Below, piece after piece: positions 43,386 to 54,032 of a stretch of 64,000 nucleotides of DNA. Every line of letters starts with the position of its first letter. Position 1 is the stretch's first letter. This DNA is from Caulobacteraceae bacterium (GTDB lineage: Bacteria; Pseudomonadota; Alphaproteobacteria; Caulobacterales; Caulobacteraceae): NCBI GenBank assembly GCA_030446805.1, contig JAUJMO010000001.1, positions 699,141-763,140 of the forward strand, read 5' to 3'. A model generated the notes under the pieces. That model was given only the letters and a program-made list of their open reading frames with translations. It was not told where the DNA came from and ran no database searches. The position numbers and the translations under genes were made by a program.

Positions 43386-45680
43386 ATGAGACCGCCTCGC
43401 CCGCCCCGTCCTCCGCGTCCTGCACGCCCGGCCCGAACTCCGCTGGGCCTGCCGAACCGCGACGCCGTTCTGGCCTTCATCCGCCAGAACGGAGAGGCCA
43501 GCCCCGCGGACATCGCCGCCCACTTCGGCCTGCGAGGAGCCGACCGCCGCGCGCTGCGTGAGCTCCTGCGCGAGCTGCAGGGCGAAGGCCGCACGGCCTC
43601 CCGCAGCCGCCGGCGCGTGTCGGAATCCGGCGCCTTTCCCCCCGTCGGCGTGGCGGATGTGGTCGAGCGCGACGCGGACGGCGAACTCTATGTCCGGCTC
43701 ACCAAGGCGTCGGACGACCTCCCGCTGGCCCGCCTCGCCCCGCCCGACAAGGCCGAGCGCGCGATGGCCGCGCCCGGCCTGGGCGACCGCGTCCTGGTTC
43801 GCTTCGTCCCCGGCCCGGACGGCCCCGAAGCCCGCCTGATCAAGCGTCTGGGCCAGAGCGCGCACCGCATCCTGGGCGTGGTCCGCAAGGTTCGCCGCGA
43901 GGTGCGCGTCGAACCGGTCGACCGCCGCTCGAAAGAGGTCCTCCTGCTCCCGCCGCACGAGTCCGAGCGCCTGACCGACGGCGATCTGGTCCTGGCCGCA
44001 ATCGACAGCGGCGGCGGTCGCGAACGCTTCGGGCCCAAGCCGGGAACGCTGCTGGAGGTGGTGGGCCGCGAGGACCAGCCCCGCGCCGCGTCCCTGATCG
44101 CCGTCCACACCCACGGCATCGTCCAGGGTTTCAGCCCCGAGGCCGAAGCCGAGGCCGGCGAGGCCTCCGCGCCCACGCTGGGCCGGCGCACCGACCTGCG
44201 TCACCTGCCCCTGATCACCATCGATCCTGCCGACGCGCGCGACCACGACGACGCGGTCCACGCCCATCCCGACGAGGACCCGGCCAATCCCGGGGGCTGG
44301 GTGGTCTGGGTCGCCATCGCGGACGTGGCCGCCTACGTCCGTCCTGGCTCGGCCTTGGACCGGGAAGCCCGCGAGAAGGGCAACTCCACCTACTTCCCCG
44401 ACCGGGTGGAGCCCATGCTCCCCTTTCGCCTTTCCGGCGGCCTCTGCTCCCTGGTCGAGGGCGAGGATCGCGCCTGCCTGGCCGTGCGCATGGTCTTCGG
44501 CGCGGAGGGCCGCAAGCGCTCGCATGACTTCCACCGCGGGCTGATGCGCTCGGTGGCCGGGGTGTCCTACGAACAGGCCCAGGCCGCCATCGACGGCGAA
44601 GCGGACGAAAAGGCCGGCGCCATCCTGGACACGGTCCTGCGGCCGCTGTGGGCCGGCTACCACGCCATGCTCAAGGGCCGCCAAGCGCGTTCGCCGCTGA
44701 ACATCACCAGCCTCGAGCGCAAGATCCAGCTGAACGGGGAGGGCGAGGTGGTGTCCATCACGCCCCGCACCTCGCTGGAGGCGCACCGGCTGATCGAGGA
44801 GATGATGGTCCAGGCCAACGTCTGCGCCGCCGAGACCCTGGAGGCCAAGCGTACGCCCCTGATCTACCGCGTCCACGATGCGCCCAGCGACGAGAAATTG
44901 ACGGCCCTGGCCGACTTCCTTTCCACCGTGGGCCTCGGCTGGACCAAGGGCCAGCCCGCGAACACCGCCCGCTTCAACGCCCTCCTGGACGAGGCCCGCG
45001 ACACGCCCAACGCCGAGATCGTCAACGAGGTGGTCCTGCGCACCCAGATGCAGGCCCATTACGCGCCGGAGAACATCGGACACTTCGGCCTGAACCTCGA
45101 CCGCTACGCCCACTTCACCTCGCCCATCCGGCGCTACGCCGACCTGGTGGTGCACCGCGCGCTGATCCGGGCGCTCAAGGTGGGTGACGACGGGCTCTCC
45201 GACGCCGATGTGGCGCGTCTGCCCGACACGGCGGACCACATCACCGCCACCGAGCGCCGCTCCATGGCGGCGGAACGCGACGCCACCGACCGCTACGTCG
45301 CGGCCTTCCTTTCGGACCGCCAGGGCGCCGAGTTCGAGGGCCGCATCACGGGCGTGACCCGGTTCGGGCTGTTCATCCGCCTAACGGACACAGGGGCCGA
45401 CGGCCTCGTCCCCGTGTCCAGCCTGGGCGGCGAGTACTGGATGCACGACGACCGCGCCCACGCCCTGGTCGGCGAACGCAGCGGCGCCCGCTTCCGCCTG
45501 GGCCGCCCGGTCACCGTACGCCTGGTCGAAGCCACCCCCATCACGGGCGGCCTCGTGTTCGAGATGCTGAGCGACCCCGAGCCCCGCGACAGCTCCACGC
45601 CCCCGCCCCGCCTGGGCGTACGCGGCCGCGGCGGCCCGCCGTCCCGCAACGAGCCCCGGGGCCGAGGGCGGCGCCGATGA
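43386..45680 (+). CDS. rnr: Ribonuclease R
   Basis: A 764-residue RNase II/R exoribonuclease. An N-terminal winged-helix segment ([18 protein letters not shown]) precedes two cold-shock-like domains, the RNB catalytic core with [16 protein letters not shown] and [18 protein letters not shown], and a C-terminal S1 domain. It degrades structured RNA 3' to 5'. ATG 43386 is clear. The stop overlaps the Nudix start by 4 bases. Downstream basic tail with RGRGRRR is typical. Confidence 0.95.
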   Translation: MRPPRPPRPPRPARPARTPLGLPNRDAVLAFIRQNGEASPADIAAHFGLRGADRRALRELLRELQGEGRTASRSRRRVSESGAFPPVGVADVVERDADGELYVRLTKASDDLPLARLAPPDKAERAMAAPGLGDRVLVRFVPGPDGPEARLIKRLGQSAHRILGVVRKVRREVRVEPVDRRSKEVLLLPPHESERLTDGDLVLAAIDSGGGRERFGPKPGTLLEVVGREDQPRAASLIAVHTHGIVQGFSPEAEAEAGEASAPTLGRRTDLRHLPLITIDPADARDHDDAVHAHPDEDPANPGGWVVWVAIADVAAYVRPGSALDREAREKGNSTYFPDRVEPMLPFRLSGGLCSLVEGEDRACLAVRMVFGAEGRKRSHDFHRGLMRSVAGVSYEQAQAAIDGEADEKAGAILDTVLRPLWAGYHAMLKGRQARSPLNITSLERKIQLNGEGEVVSITPRTSLEAHRLIEEMMVQANVCAAETLEAKRTPLIYRVHDAPSDEKLTALADFLSTVGLGWTKGQPANTARFNALLDEARDTPNAEIVNEVVLRTQMQAHYAPENIGHFGLNLDRYAHFTSPIRRYADLVVHRALIRALKVGDDGLSDADVARLPDTADHITATERRSMAAERDATDRYVAAFLSDRQGAEFEGRITGVTRFGLFIRLTDTGADGLVPVSSLGGEYWMHDDRAHALVGERSGARFRLGRPVTVRLVEATPITGGLVFEMLSDPEPRDSSTPPPRLGVRGRGGPPSRNEPRGRGRRR

Positions 45681-46354
45681 GCCAAGCTCCGGATCCGTTG
45701 GAGGACGCAGCCCAGCGCGACCGGAACCCCGCCCGCGGTCGCCCCAAGGACGCGGCCACCCTGATCCTGGTGCGGCGGGACGGCCCCCGTCCCCGCATTC
45801 TCATGGGCCGGCGTCAGGCGGGCCACGCCTTCATGCCCGACAAGTGGGTCTTCCCCGGCGGCCGGGTGGACCCGGCCGACTTCCGCGCGCCGGCGGCCAG
45901 CGAGCTTCGCCCGGACGTCGCCGAAGCCGTGGCCCGCACCGCCGCGCCCGCTCGCGCGAGAACCTTGGCTCGGGCGCTGGGCGTGGCCGCCGTCCGGGAG
46001 ACCTGGGAGGAGGCCGGCCTCGTGCTGGGCCGGTTCGGAGGCGACCGCCTCCTGCCCGAGCTGACCGCCCTGGCCCTGGTCGCCCACGCCATCACTCCGC
46101 CGGGCCGGGTCCGCCGCTTCGACGCCCGTTTCTTCACGGCGGAGGCCTCGGCTCTGCAAAGCCTGGAGCGCACCCCGGGCTCCGGCGAACTGGAGGAGAT
46201 CGCCTGGTTCTCCCTGTCCGAGGCGCTCGCGCTGGACCTCCCCAGCATCACTCGTTTCGTGGTGTCCGAGATCGGAAACCGCGAGGACGATCCCACCCGC
46301 CCGATCCTCTCCGTTCGCATGCTGCGGGGCCAAAAGCGGGTGGACCCGCTCTGA
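45677..46354 (+). CDS. Nudix hydrolase
   Basis: A 225-residue Nudix-fold protein. The opening [20 protein letters not shown] strand and a split Nudix box ([10 protein letters not shown], then [17 protein letters not shown] some 50 residues later) are visible, with an insertion in between. Such long Nudix proteins in alphaproteobacteria are often coenzyme A or ADP-ribose type pyrophosphatases, but the specificity is open. Overlaps rnr by 4 bases, so the two are co-translated. Confidence 0.86.
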   Translation: MSQAPDPLEDAAQRDRNPARGRPKDAATLILVRRDGPRPRILMGRRQAGHAFMPDKWVFPGGRVDPADFRAPAASELRPDVAEAVARTAAPARARTLARALGVAAVRETWEEAGLVLGRFGGDRLLPELTALALVAHAITPPGRVRRFDARFFTAEASALQSLERTPGSGELEEIAWFSLSEALALDLPSITRFVVSEIGNREDDPTRPILSVRMLRGQKRVDPL

Positions 46355-46377
46355 CTTTCCGCGGCCTCGCGCGGCCC

Positions 46378-46917
46378 TCACCCGGCCAGGTCGAACTCCA
46401 CCCGGAAGTGCCGACCCGGGCGTCGGAGTTCGTAGGCGAACAGCTGGCCCGGTTGCAGCTCCAGCACCCAGACATTCGCGGCCGACTGAGGAATGCCCTG
46501 CTCCACGAACATGGCCTTGGAAGGGGCGTCGGCCGGGAACTCGATCCGGTCCGGGTCGGCGGGCCGCACGGCTTCGCCCCCGTATTGCGATCGCCGGTCC
46601 TCCAGCCCATCCGGGTGCCGGTGCTCGTGCTTGAGCCGCAGGTTCGGCCCGGCTCGGCTGATCACCCAGGTGCGCGACCGATCCTCGCCCACGGCGAAGG
46701 GGATGCGGACTCCGCCCGGCCCGCAGCCCTGCACCTGCATCAGCAGCGGCTTGCCCTGCATCTCCGCGTCCGCGGCGTCCGCCGACACCAGCCGACCTTC
46801 GAAGGTCCGCCCGCAAAGCGTGCTCAGCCGCAGCAGGAAGATCTCGGCCGCGGTCTGGCGCTTGTGCGAAGCGCAGCCGGCCAAGGCGGCCATGAGCAGC
46901 AGGAGGGCGAGTCTCAT
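46378..46917 (-). CDS. Hypothetical lipoprotein
   Basis: A 179-residue predicted lipoprotein: [20 protein letters not shown] is a signal peptide with lipobox LAGC (lipidated Cys15). The rest is a beta-rich domain without a family I recognise, with a Cys in TLCGRTFEG and another in QGCGPGG that may form a disulfide. It is opposite and convergent with the Nudix gene. Probably attached to the periplasmic face of the inner or outer membrane. Confidence 0.68.
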   Translation of the reverse strand: MRLALLLLMAALAGCASHKRQTAAEIFLLRLSTLCGRTFEGRLVSADAADAEMQGKPLLMQVQGCGPGGVRIPFAVGEDRSRTWVISRAGPNLRLKHEHRHPDGLEDRRSQYGGEAVRPADPDRIEFPADAPSKAMFVEQGIPQSAANVWVLELQPGQLFAYELRRPGRHFRVEFDLAG

Positions 46918-47046
46918 GCAGGCAGGCTAGCCCGGCCTCTCCCCGAAGCGAAAGTTGACTTGGGCGCGTTCGCCGCTATTTTCCGCGCCTTCGATTTCCG
47001 GCGCGCCCCACCACGTCGCGGGGCTGCGCCCGCAGGAGCGTGCGCC

Positions 47047-47214
47047 ATGGCCAAACCGGCCTCCATCAAGATCCGCCTGAACTCGACGGCGGACACCGGC
47101 TTCTTCTACGTCACCAAGAAGAACGCCCGCACCAAGACCGAGAAGATGGTGCTGAAGAAGTACGATCCCGTGGTGCGCAAGCACGTCGATTTCCGCGAAG
47201 GCAAGATCAAGTAG
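47047..47214 (+). CDS. rpmG: 50S ribosomal protein L33
   Basis: A 55-residue ribosomal protein L33 of the zinc-free type: [20 protein letters not shown] then [19 protein letters not shown] and [13 protein letters not shown] 47047 with AGGAG upstream. It is just before pleD (opposite strand) in the arrangement known from Caulobacter. Present in 50S subunits. Confidence 0.95.
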   Translation: MAKPASIKIRLNSTADTGFFYVTKKNARTKTEKMVLKKYDPVVRKHVDFREGKIK

Positions 47215-47232
47215 GGCGGCCCCAAGCCGAGC

Positions 47233-48597
<1,365 letters not shown>

Positions 48598-48603
48598 GCC
48601 GGC

Positions 48604-48969
48604 TCAGCCCAGATAGCCGCGGATCGTCTCGAGGAAGCTCATCACCGAGATCGGCTTGGACAGATAGGCCTCGCAGCCGCCCTCGCGGATCCGCTCCTCG
48701 TCCCCCTTCATGGCGAAGGCGGTCACGGCGATGATGGGGATGTGGCGAAGGTCGTCGTCCTCCTTGAGCCATTTGGTGACCTCCAGCCCCGAGACCTCCG
48801 GCAGTTGAATGTCCATGAGGATCAGATCGGGTCGATGCTGGCGCGCGAGCGTCAGCGCCTGCAGACCTTCACGGGTCTCCAGCACCTGATAGTCTTGGGC
48901 TTCGAGCAGATCACGAAACAGCTTCATGTTCAGCTCGTTGTCTTCGACGATAAGCACCGTCTTAGGCAT
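48604..48969 (-). CDS. divK: Single-domain response regulator DivK
   Basis: A 121-residue CheY-like protein whose whole sequence reads like Div[21 protein letters not shown], Asp53 in LILMDIQLP, and [20 protein letters not shown]. DivK is the phospho-relay hub of Caulobacter polarity: DivJ phosphorylates it, PleC removes the phosphate, and it restrains CckA through DivL. Upstream of pleD in one operon. A possible CtrA half-box lies about 80 bases upstream. Confidence 0.96.
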   Translation of the reverse strand: MPKTVLIVEDNELNMKLFRDLLEAQDYQVLETREGLQALTLARQHRPDLILMDIQLPEVSGLEVTKWLKEDDDLRHIPIIAVTAFAMKGDEERIREGGCEAYLSKPISVMSFLETIRGYLG

Positions 48970-49046
48970 GCTTAACCGATCATCACCAAAGGGCCGGGAT
49001 CAAGCCCGACCTCGTTTTCTGTTCATGGTAGATAGGCCCTACATCC

Positions 49047-49061
49047 TTAAACCCCAGTTAT
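49047..49061 (+). promoter_or_regulatory. Possible CtrA-like box upstream of divK
   Basis: TTAA-ACCCCAG-TTAT matches TTAA-N7-TTAA in seven of eight positions. It lies in the short region between divK and the divergent ROK gene. CtrA is known to control divK in Caulobacter, which makes it plausible. One mismatch and short motif keep confidence low. Confidence 0.35.
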
Positions 49062-49089
49062 CCGCGCTGCTCGCCTGTGGAGCGAACCG

Positions 49090-49989
49090 GTGATCCGCAT
49101 CGGCGTCGACTTCGGAGGCACCAAGATCGAGGCCGCGGCCATCGCCGCGGACGGGGGTTTCGTGGCCCGGGTGCGCCGGCCCAATCCGGGCGGCTACCAC
49201 GCGGCCCTGGAGACGGTGGCGGGCTTGGTGGCCGAGGTGGAGGCGCGGACCGGGCCGGTGGCTCGGCTGGGCGTGGGCATGCCCGGGGCGGTTTCGCCGC
49301 GCACAGGCCTGATCCGCGGCGCAAACAGCGTGTGGCTGAACGGCCGACCGTTTCGCGACGACCTGGAGCGACGGCTGGCCCGGCCGGTGCGGGTCGCCAA
49401 CGACGCAAACTGTTTCGCCTTGTCGGAGGCCAGCGACGGTGCGGCGGCGGGCGCGGGCTCCGTGTTCGGGGCCATCCTGGGGACCGGATGCGGGGGCGGC
49501 GTGGTCGTGGAAGGCCGGCTGCTGCAAGGCGCGAACGGGATCGCGGGGGAATGGGGGCACACGCCCCTGCCCTGGCCCGGACCGGACGAGCTTCCGCCCA
49601 CCACGTGCTGGTGCGGACGGAGCGGCTGCCTGGAGACCTACATCTCCGGCAAAGGTTTCGAGCGGGACTACGCCCGGACGGGTCCAGAGGCCGCCGGACC
49701 GCAGATCGTTGGAGGCGCGCGCGCGGGCGAGCCTCGCGCCGTCGAGGCCCTGGACCGCTATGTGGATCGCCTGGGACGCGGGCTGGCCGTGATTTGCAAC
49801 CTCCTCGATCCGCAGGTCATCGTGCTGGGCGGCGGCATGTCCAATGTGGACGAACTCTACGCGCGCGTGCCGACGGCGATCGCCGGCCATGTTTTCTGCG
49901 AAAACTGGGACGGCCGGATGGTGCGCGCCCTGCACGGCGACAGCTCGGGCGTGCGCGGCGCCGCCTGGCTTTGGCCGCTGGAGCCCTAG
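49090..49989 (+). CDS. ROK family sugar kinase (fructokinase/glucokinase-like)
   Basis: A 299-residue ROK protein: GVDFGGTKIEAAAIA phosphate-binding loop, ANDANCFALSEA, LGTGCGGGVVVEGRLLQGAN, and the Zn motif CWCGRSGCLETYISG of ROK enzymes. A C-terminal IVLGGGMSNVDELY completes the ATP site. GTG 49090 begins the conserved strand directly. It phosphorylates a hexose, probably glucose, fructose or an aminosugar. The dinB gene follows without gap. Confidence 0.9.
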   Translation: MIRIGVDFGGTKIEAAAIAADGGFVARVRRPNPGGYHAALETVAGLVAEVEARTGPVARLGVGMPGAVSPRTGLIRGANSVWLNGRPFRDDLERRLARPVRVANDANCFALSEASDGAAAGAGSVFGAILGTGCGGGVVVEGRLLQGANGIAGEWGHTPLPWPGPDELPPTTCWCGRSGCLETYISGKGFERDYARTGPEAAGPQIVGGARAGEPRAVEALDRYVDRLGRGLAVICNLLDPQVIVLGGGMSNVDELYARVPTAIAGHVFCENWDGRMVRALHGDSSGVRGAAWLWPLEP

Positions 49990-51240
49990 GTGCTCCAGAC
50001 GCTCTGCCGCGACTGCTTCAAGCTGGCCGAGTCCCAGACCCGGCCGGAGCGGTGCGGCTGCGGCTCGCGCCGGGTGCTGGCCCATGCGGAGCTGACCGGG
50101 CTGTCCATCGCCCACGTCGATTGCGACGCCTTTTACGCAAGTGTGGAGAAGCGTGACCGGCCGGAGCTGCGGGAGCAGCCGGTGATCGTGGGCGGCGGGG
50201 TGCGCGGGGTGGCCACCACCGCCTGCTACATCGCCCGGCAGTACGGCGTCCGCTCGGCGATGCCCATGTTCAAGGCGGTCAAGCTCTGTCCCCATGCGGT
50301 GGTGGTGCGCCCGGATTTCCGCAAATACACGGCCGAGAGCGGGCGGGTGTTCGCCAAGTTGCGGGCGCTGACGCCGCTCGTACAGGGACTGTCGCTGGAC
50401 GAGGCCTGGCTGGACCTGTCCGGCACGGAGCGGCTGAACGGTGGACCGCCGGCCTTGACCCTGGCCCGGGCTCAGGCGGAGATCGAGGCCGAGACCGGGC
50501 TGACCGTCTCCGTCGGGTTGGCGCCCAACAAGTTCCTGGCCAAGATCGCGTCGGACCTGGACAAGCCGCGCGGCTTCGCCGTGCTGGGATCGGAGGCGGC
50601 GGATTTCCTGAGCGACCGGCCCGTCGGCGTGCTGCCGGGCGTGGGGCCGGTGTTCGCGCGCACCCTGGAGCGCGACGGCTTTCTCACCGTGGGCGACCTC
50701 GCTCGGGCCGCGCCCGGCGCGCTGGAGAAGCGCTACGGCGCCTACGGCGCGCACCTGGCCGCCCTGGCTCAAGGGCGCGACGCCCGCGCCGTGTACGCGG
50801 GCGAGGGGCGCAAGAGCATCTCGGCCGAGACCACCTTCAACGAGGACCTTGCGGACGGCGGTGAGCTGGAGACCCTGCTCTGGCCCTTGTGCGAGAAGGT
50901 GGCCGGGCGCGCGCGGATCGACGGGCTCGCCGGCCGGGCGATCACGCTGAAGCTCAAGACGGACGGTTTCAAGCTGCTGACCCGGCGGCGGACGCTGCCC
51001 ATGCCCACGCAAACGGCCCGCAGCCTGTTCAGAGTGGGGCGCGAACTGCTGGCCGGCGAGCCGCGACGACGCTATCGGCTGATCGGCATCGGTCTTTCCG
51101 ACCTGCTGGAGGCGGCCGCGCCCAGCGACCTGTTCGGTGACGGCGAAGCCAGGCTGCGCCGGACCGAAAGCACCATCGACGGCCTGCGCGCCCGCTTCGG
51201 CGAGGGAGCGGTCGTGAGCGGCCGGGCGTTGAAGCGCTGA
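49990..51240 (+). CDS. dinB: DNA polymerase IV with N-terminal zinc-ribbon-like extension
   Basis: A 416-residue Y-family polymerase. The palm reads IAHVDCDAFYASVEKRDRP, the catalytic LSLDEAWLDLSG follows, then GLAPNKFLAKIASDLDKPRG, a helix-hairpin-helix and the little finger. The first 35 residues add a cysteine cluster (CRDC and CGCGS) that looks like a zinc ribbon and is not in E. coli DinB. Start: GTG right after the ROK stop. Likely translesion polymerase. The extension is discussed as a finding. Confidence 0.93.
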   Translation: MLQTLCRDCFKLAESQTRPERCGCGSRRVLAHAELTGLSIAHVDCDAFYASVEKRDRPELREQPVIVGGGVRGVATTACYIARQYGVRSAMPMFKAVKLCPHAVVVRPDFRKYTAESGRVFAKLRALTPLVQGLSLDEAWLDLSGTERLNGGPPALTLARAQAEIEAETGLTVSVGLAPNKFLAKIASDLDKPRGFAVLGSEAADFLSDRPVGVLPGVGPVFARTLERDGFLTVGDLARAAPGALEKRYGAYGAHLAALAQGRDARAVYAGEGRKSISAETTFNEDLADGGELETLLWPLCEKVAGRARIDGLAGRAITLKLKTDGFKLLTRRRTLPMPTQTARSLFRVGRELLAGEPRRRYRLIGIGLSDLLEAAAPSDLFGDGEARLRRTESTIDGLRARFGEGAVVSGRALKR

Positions 51241-51263
51241 CCCGCGGCCATTAGGAGAGACCC

Positions 51264-51725
51264 ATGCCCCAGATCGAATCCCGCCTGGCCGAACTCGGCC
51301 TGATCCTGCCCGAACTCGTCGCGCCGTTCGCGACCTATGTTCCGTCCGTGCGTAGCGGGAGTCAGCTGTATATATCCGGCCAGGTCTCGACGGACGGCCA
51401 GGGTGGGATCAAGGGAACGGTGGGCGAGGACGTTGATTTCGACACGGCCGTGCAGGCCGCCCGGGTCTGCGGCTTGAACCTTCTCGCCCAGATGAAGTCC
51501 GCGCTGGAGGGGGACCTGGACCGGGTGGTTCGCGTCGTGAAGCTGGGCGGTTTCGTCCAGGCCGGCCCTGAGTTCTACGACATCCCCAAGGTGATCAATG
51601 GATGCTCGGACCTGATGGTCGAGGTGTTCGGCGACGCCGGCCGCCATGCCCGTTCAGCGGTGGGCGTCTATAAGCTGCCGCTCAACTTCGCCGTCGAGGT
51701 GGATGCGGTGGTCGAGGTCCGCTGA
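51264..51725 (+). CDS. RidA family protein
   Basis: A 153-residue YjgF/YER057c/UK114 (RidA) protein: LYISGQVSTDGQGG, VCGLNLLAQMKSAL, VVRVVKLGGFVQAGPEFYDI and HARSAVGVYKLPL with the conserved active-site Arg in that last segment. Members hydrolyse reactive enamine/imine intermediates such as 2-aminoacrylate. AGGAGAG precedes ATG 51264. Same direction as dinB and the next gene. Confidence 0.9.
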   Translation: MPQIESRLAELGLILPELVAPFATYVPSVRSGSQLYISGQVSTDGQGGIKGTVGEDVDFDTAVQAARVCGLNLLAQMKSALEGDLDRVVRVVKLGGFVQAGPEFYDIPKVINGCSDLMVEVFGDAGRHARSAVGVYKLPLNFAVEVDAVVEVR

Positions 51726-51728
51726 GAG

Positions 51729-52898
51729 GTGAAAGCCGAGCTGGCCGGGGCCGTCGAGGTCCACGGCGCCATCGGCGACATCGGACCTGAAGCCTGGGAC
51801 GGATGCGCGTCCAACCCGGCCTACGGCGCCAATCCGTTTACGTCCTATGCGTTCCTGAGCGCGCTGGAGGACAGCGGCTCCGTGGGCCCGCGCACCGGCT
51901 GGACGCCTCGGCACCTTTCCGCTCGCGACGGGGACGGACGCACGGCGGGGGTCATGCCGCTCTACGCCAAGAGCCACAGCCAGGGCGAGTACGTGTTCGA
52001 CCATGGCTGGGCCAACGCCTACCAACGGGCGGGCGGCCGTTATTATCCCAAGCTGCAAAGCGCGGTGCCCTTCACCCCGGCCACCGGCCCTCGCCTGCTG
52101 GTGCGCGAGGGCGTGGACGCGGGCGCAGGGCGCAAGCTGCTCGGGCTTGCCGCCGCAACGGTCTGCGACCGGCTAGATGCATCCTCCGTTCACGTCACAT
52201 TTACTCTTGATACGGAATGGCAGGCGCTGGGTGAACTCGGCTACCTGCAGCGGCAGGACCAGCAGTACTGGTGGACCAACCCCGGCTACGCGGGGTTCGA
52301 CGATTTCCTGGCCGCCCTATCCTCCGGGCGGCGCAAGACCATTCGGAGGGAACGCCGTGACGCCCAGGCCGGATTGGAGATCGTGGCGCTGAGCGGCAGC
52401 GACCTTCGCGAGGAGCACTGGGACGCCTTTTTCGCCTTCTACATGGACACGGGCTCGCGCAAGTGGGGCCGTCCCTATCTGAACCGCAGCTTCTTTTCGC
52501 TCCTGTCCGAGCGCATGGCCGAGCGCGTGCTGCTGATCATGGCGCGCCGAAACGGCCGCTGGATCGCCGGCGCCCTGAACCTGATCGGAGGGGAGGCGCT
52601 CTATGGCCGCAACTGGGGGGCGCTGGACGACGTGCCCTTCCTCCACTTCGAGCTTTGCTATTACCGCGCCATTGAGGAGGCGATCGCCCGAGGGCTGTCG
52701 CGTGTGGAAGCCGGGGCGCAAGGGGAACACAAGATCTCGCGCGGCTACCTCCCCTCCCCCGTTTATTCCGCCCACTACATCGCCGATCCGGGGCTGAGGG
52801 CGCCGATCGCGCGCTACCTAGAGGAAGAGCGGGCGGCCGTGGCGCGCGAGATGGCGGTGCTGGAAGCGGAGTACTCCCCGTTCCGACAGGAGGGCTGA
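51729..52898 (+). CDS. DUF482 FemAB/GNAT-like protein
   Basis: A 389-residue member of the DUF482 (peptidoglycan-biosynthesis-like GNAT) family. YVFDHGWANAYQRAGGRYYP, LQSAVPFTPATGPRLLVRE, SSGRRKTIRRERRDAQAG, NLIGGEALYGRNWGALDD and a late AGAQGEHKISRGYLPSP are diagnostic. The C-terminal half carries the GNAT-like fold. GTG 51729 lies 3 bases after the RidA stop. It may attach an amino acid or acyl group to a surface polymer; no substrate is known. Confidence 0.87.
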   Translation: MKAELAGAVEVHGAIGDIGPEAWDGCASNPAYGANPFTSYAFLSALEDSGSVGPRTGWTPRHLSARDGDGRTAGVMPLYAKSHSQGEYVFDHGWANAYQRAGGRYYPKLQSAVPFTPATGPRLLVREGVDAGAGRKLLGLAAATVCDRLDASSVHVTFTLDTEWQALGELGYLQRQDQQYWWTNPGYAGFDDFLAALSSGRRKTIRRERRDAQAGLEIVALSGSDLREEHWDAFFAFYMDTGSRKWGRPYLNRSFFSLLSERMAERVLLIMARRNGRWIAGALNLIGGEALYGRNWGALDDVPFLHFELCYYRAIEEAIARGLSRVEAGAQGEHKISRGYLPSPVYSAHYIADPGLRAPIARYLEEERAAVAREMAVLEAEYSPFRQEG

Positions 52899-53053
52899 GC
52901 CAGGCGTGCGGTCCAGAGCCTGACGCAAAGGCCTAGGCGCGCGCTGAGGACCTCGGCCTGGCTCCACTGCTGCGCTCCGGAGGCTTTCGCGTTTCGTCGA
53001 GGCGCCTTCCGCATTAGGGTTCGCGGCGCGCTTGCGGTCGGAGAGGGCGGACG

Positions 53054-53488
53054 ATGGGGCTGGACGGCCAATACGACGAGGGCAACATCTTCGCCCGCAT
53101 CCTGCGGGGCGAACTGCCGGCGGCCAAGGTGTTCGAGGACGAGCACGCCCTGGCGATTCTTGACGTCTTTCCACAATCGCACGGGCACACCTTGGTCCTG
53201 CCCAAGCAGCCTGCCCGCAACCTGCTGGACATCGAGCCCGAGGCCTTGGCGGCCCTGATCGGCAGGGTGCAACGCGTGGCCCGCGCGGTGCACGATGCGC
53301 TGCAACCGGACGGCCTGACCATCAGCCAGTTCAACGGGGCGGCGGGCGGACAGAGCGTGTTCCATCTGCACTTCCATGTCATCCCGCGGTGGGAAGGCCG
53401 GCCGCTGGCCGGGCATGGTCAGGGGGGGATGGCCGAGCCGGATGAGTTGGCCCAACTGGCCGAAGCGATCAGGGCGCGGATGGGCTGA
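53054..53488 (+). CDS. HIT family hydrolase
   Basis: A 144-residue histidine-triad protein: NIFARILRGELPAAKVFEDE start and HLHFHVIPRW, the HxHxHxx active site, at about residue 105. It hydrolyses nucleotide phosphoramidates, as in the HinT/PKCI branch. GAGGGCGG lies upstream of ATG 53054. The coding end overlaps the convergent lipocalin gene by 20 bases. Confidence 0.93.
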   Translation: MGLDGQYDEGNIFARILRGELPAAKVFEDEHALAILDVFPQSHGHTLVLPKQPARNLLDIEPEALAALIGRVQRVARAVHDALQPDGLTISQFNGAAGGQSVFHLHFHVIPRWEGRPLAGHGQGGMAEPDELAQLAEAIRARMG

Positions 53489-54029
53489 TCGAGCCTGCCG
53501 CCGGCGCCGGGTGACGCGGGAAGATGAGGCGGTCGGGATGGTAGCCCAGCGCTTCGGCCCGACGAACGAGCTCAGCGCGGTTGGCCGGGTTGGGCTCGCG
53601 CGACAGGATCCAGAACAGGCCGCCGCCGCTGTCGCCGACCAAGGCCCAGGCGTAGTCGTCGGCGTGGTCCAGCACCCAGTAGTCAGAAAAGAAGGGGCCG
53701 AAGAAGGAGACCTTCAGCTTGGCGCCGCCTTCGCCCACGACCTTGGCCCGCCCCTCCGCCTGGGTGGCGGGTCCGGTGGGGGAGCCCTTGCGGCAGGTAT
53801 TGGTGACCGAGATCAGACCGTCCGGACGGCGGGCGTATTCGGCCGTCACGGCCTCGCAGCCCTTTTCGAAGCGGTTCGGATAGCGCGCGATCTCGTACCA
53901 GCGGCCGAGATAGCGAGAGAGTTCGACCGGCTTGGCCGGCTGGGGCGCAGGCTTGGGATCGAAGCCGTCGCCCGTGCAGGCGCTCAAGAGCAGGGCTCCC
54001 GCGACCAGGGCTGATCGCGGGAGCTGCAC
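53469..54029 (-). CDS. Lipocalin family outer-membrane lipoprotein (Blc-like)
   Basis: A 186-residue bacterial lipocalin. Signal and lipobox LLLSAC (lipidated Cys18), then a Pro-rich spacer, then YLGRWYEIARYPNRFEKGCE, the GxW motif of lipocalins, with VTNTC (paired Cys) and a late DYAWALVGDSGG. The fold binds lipids or other hydrophobic ligands in the periplasm. GTG start 54029. It follows clpA by 3 bases. Confidence 0.9.
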   Translation of the reverse strand: MQLPRSALVAGALLLSACTGDGFDPKPAPQPAKPVELSRYLGRWYEIARYPNRFEKGCEAVTAEYARRPDGLISVTNTCRKGSPTGPATQAEGRAKVVGEGGAKLKVSFFGPFFSDYWVLDHADDYAWALVGDSGGGLFWILSREPNPANRAELVRRAEALGYHPDRLIFPRHPAPAAGSISPSAP

Positions 54030-54032
54030 GGC

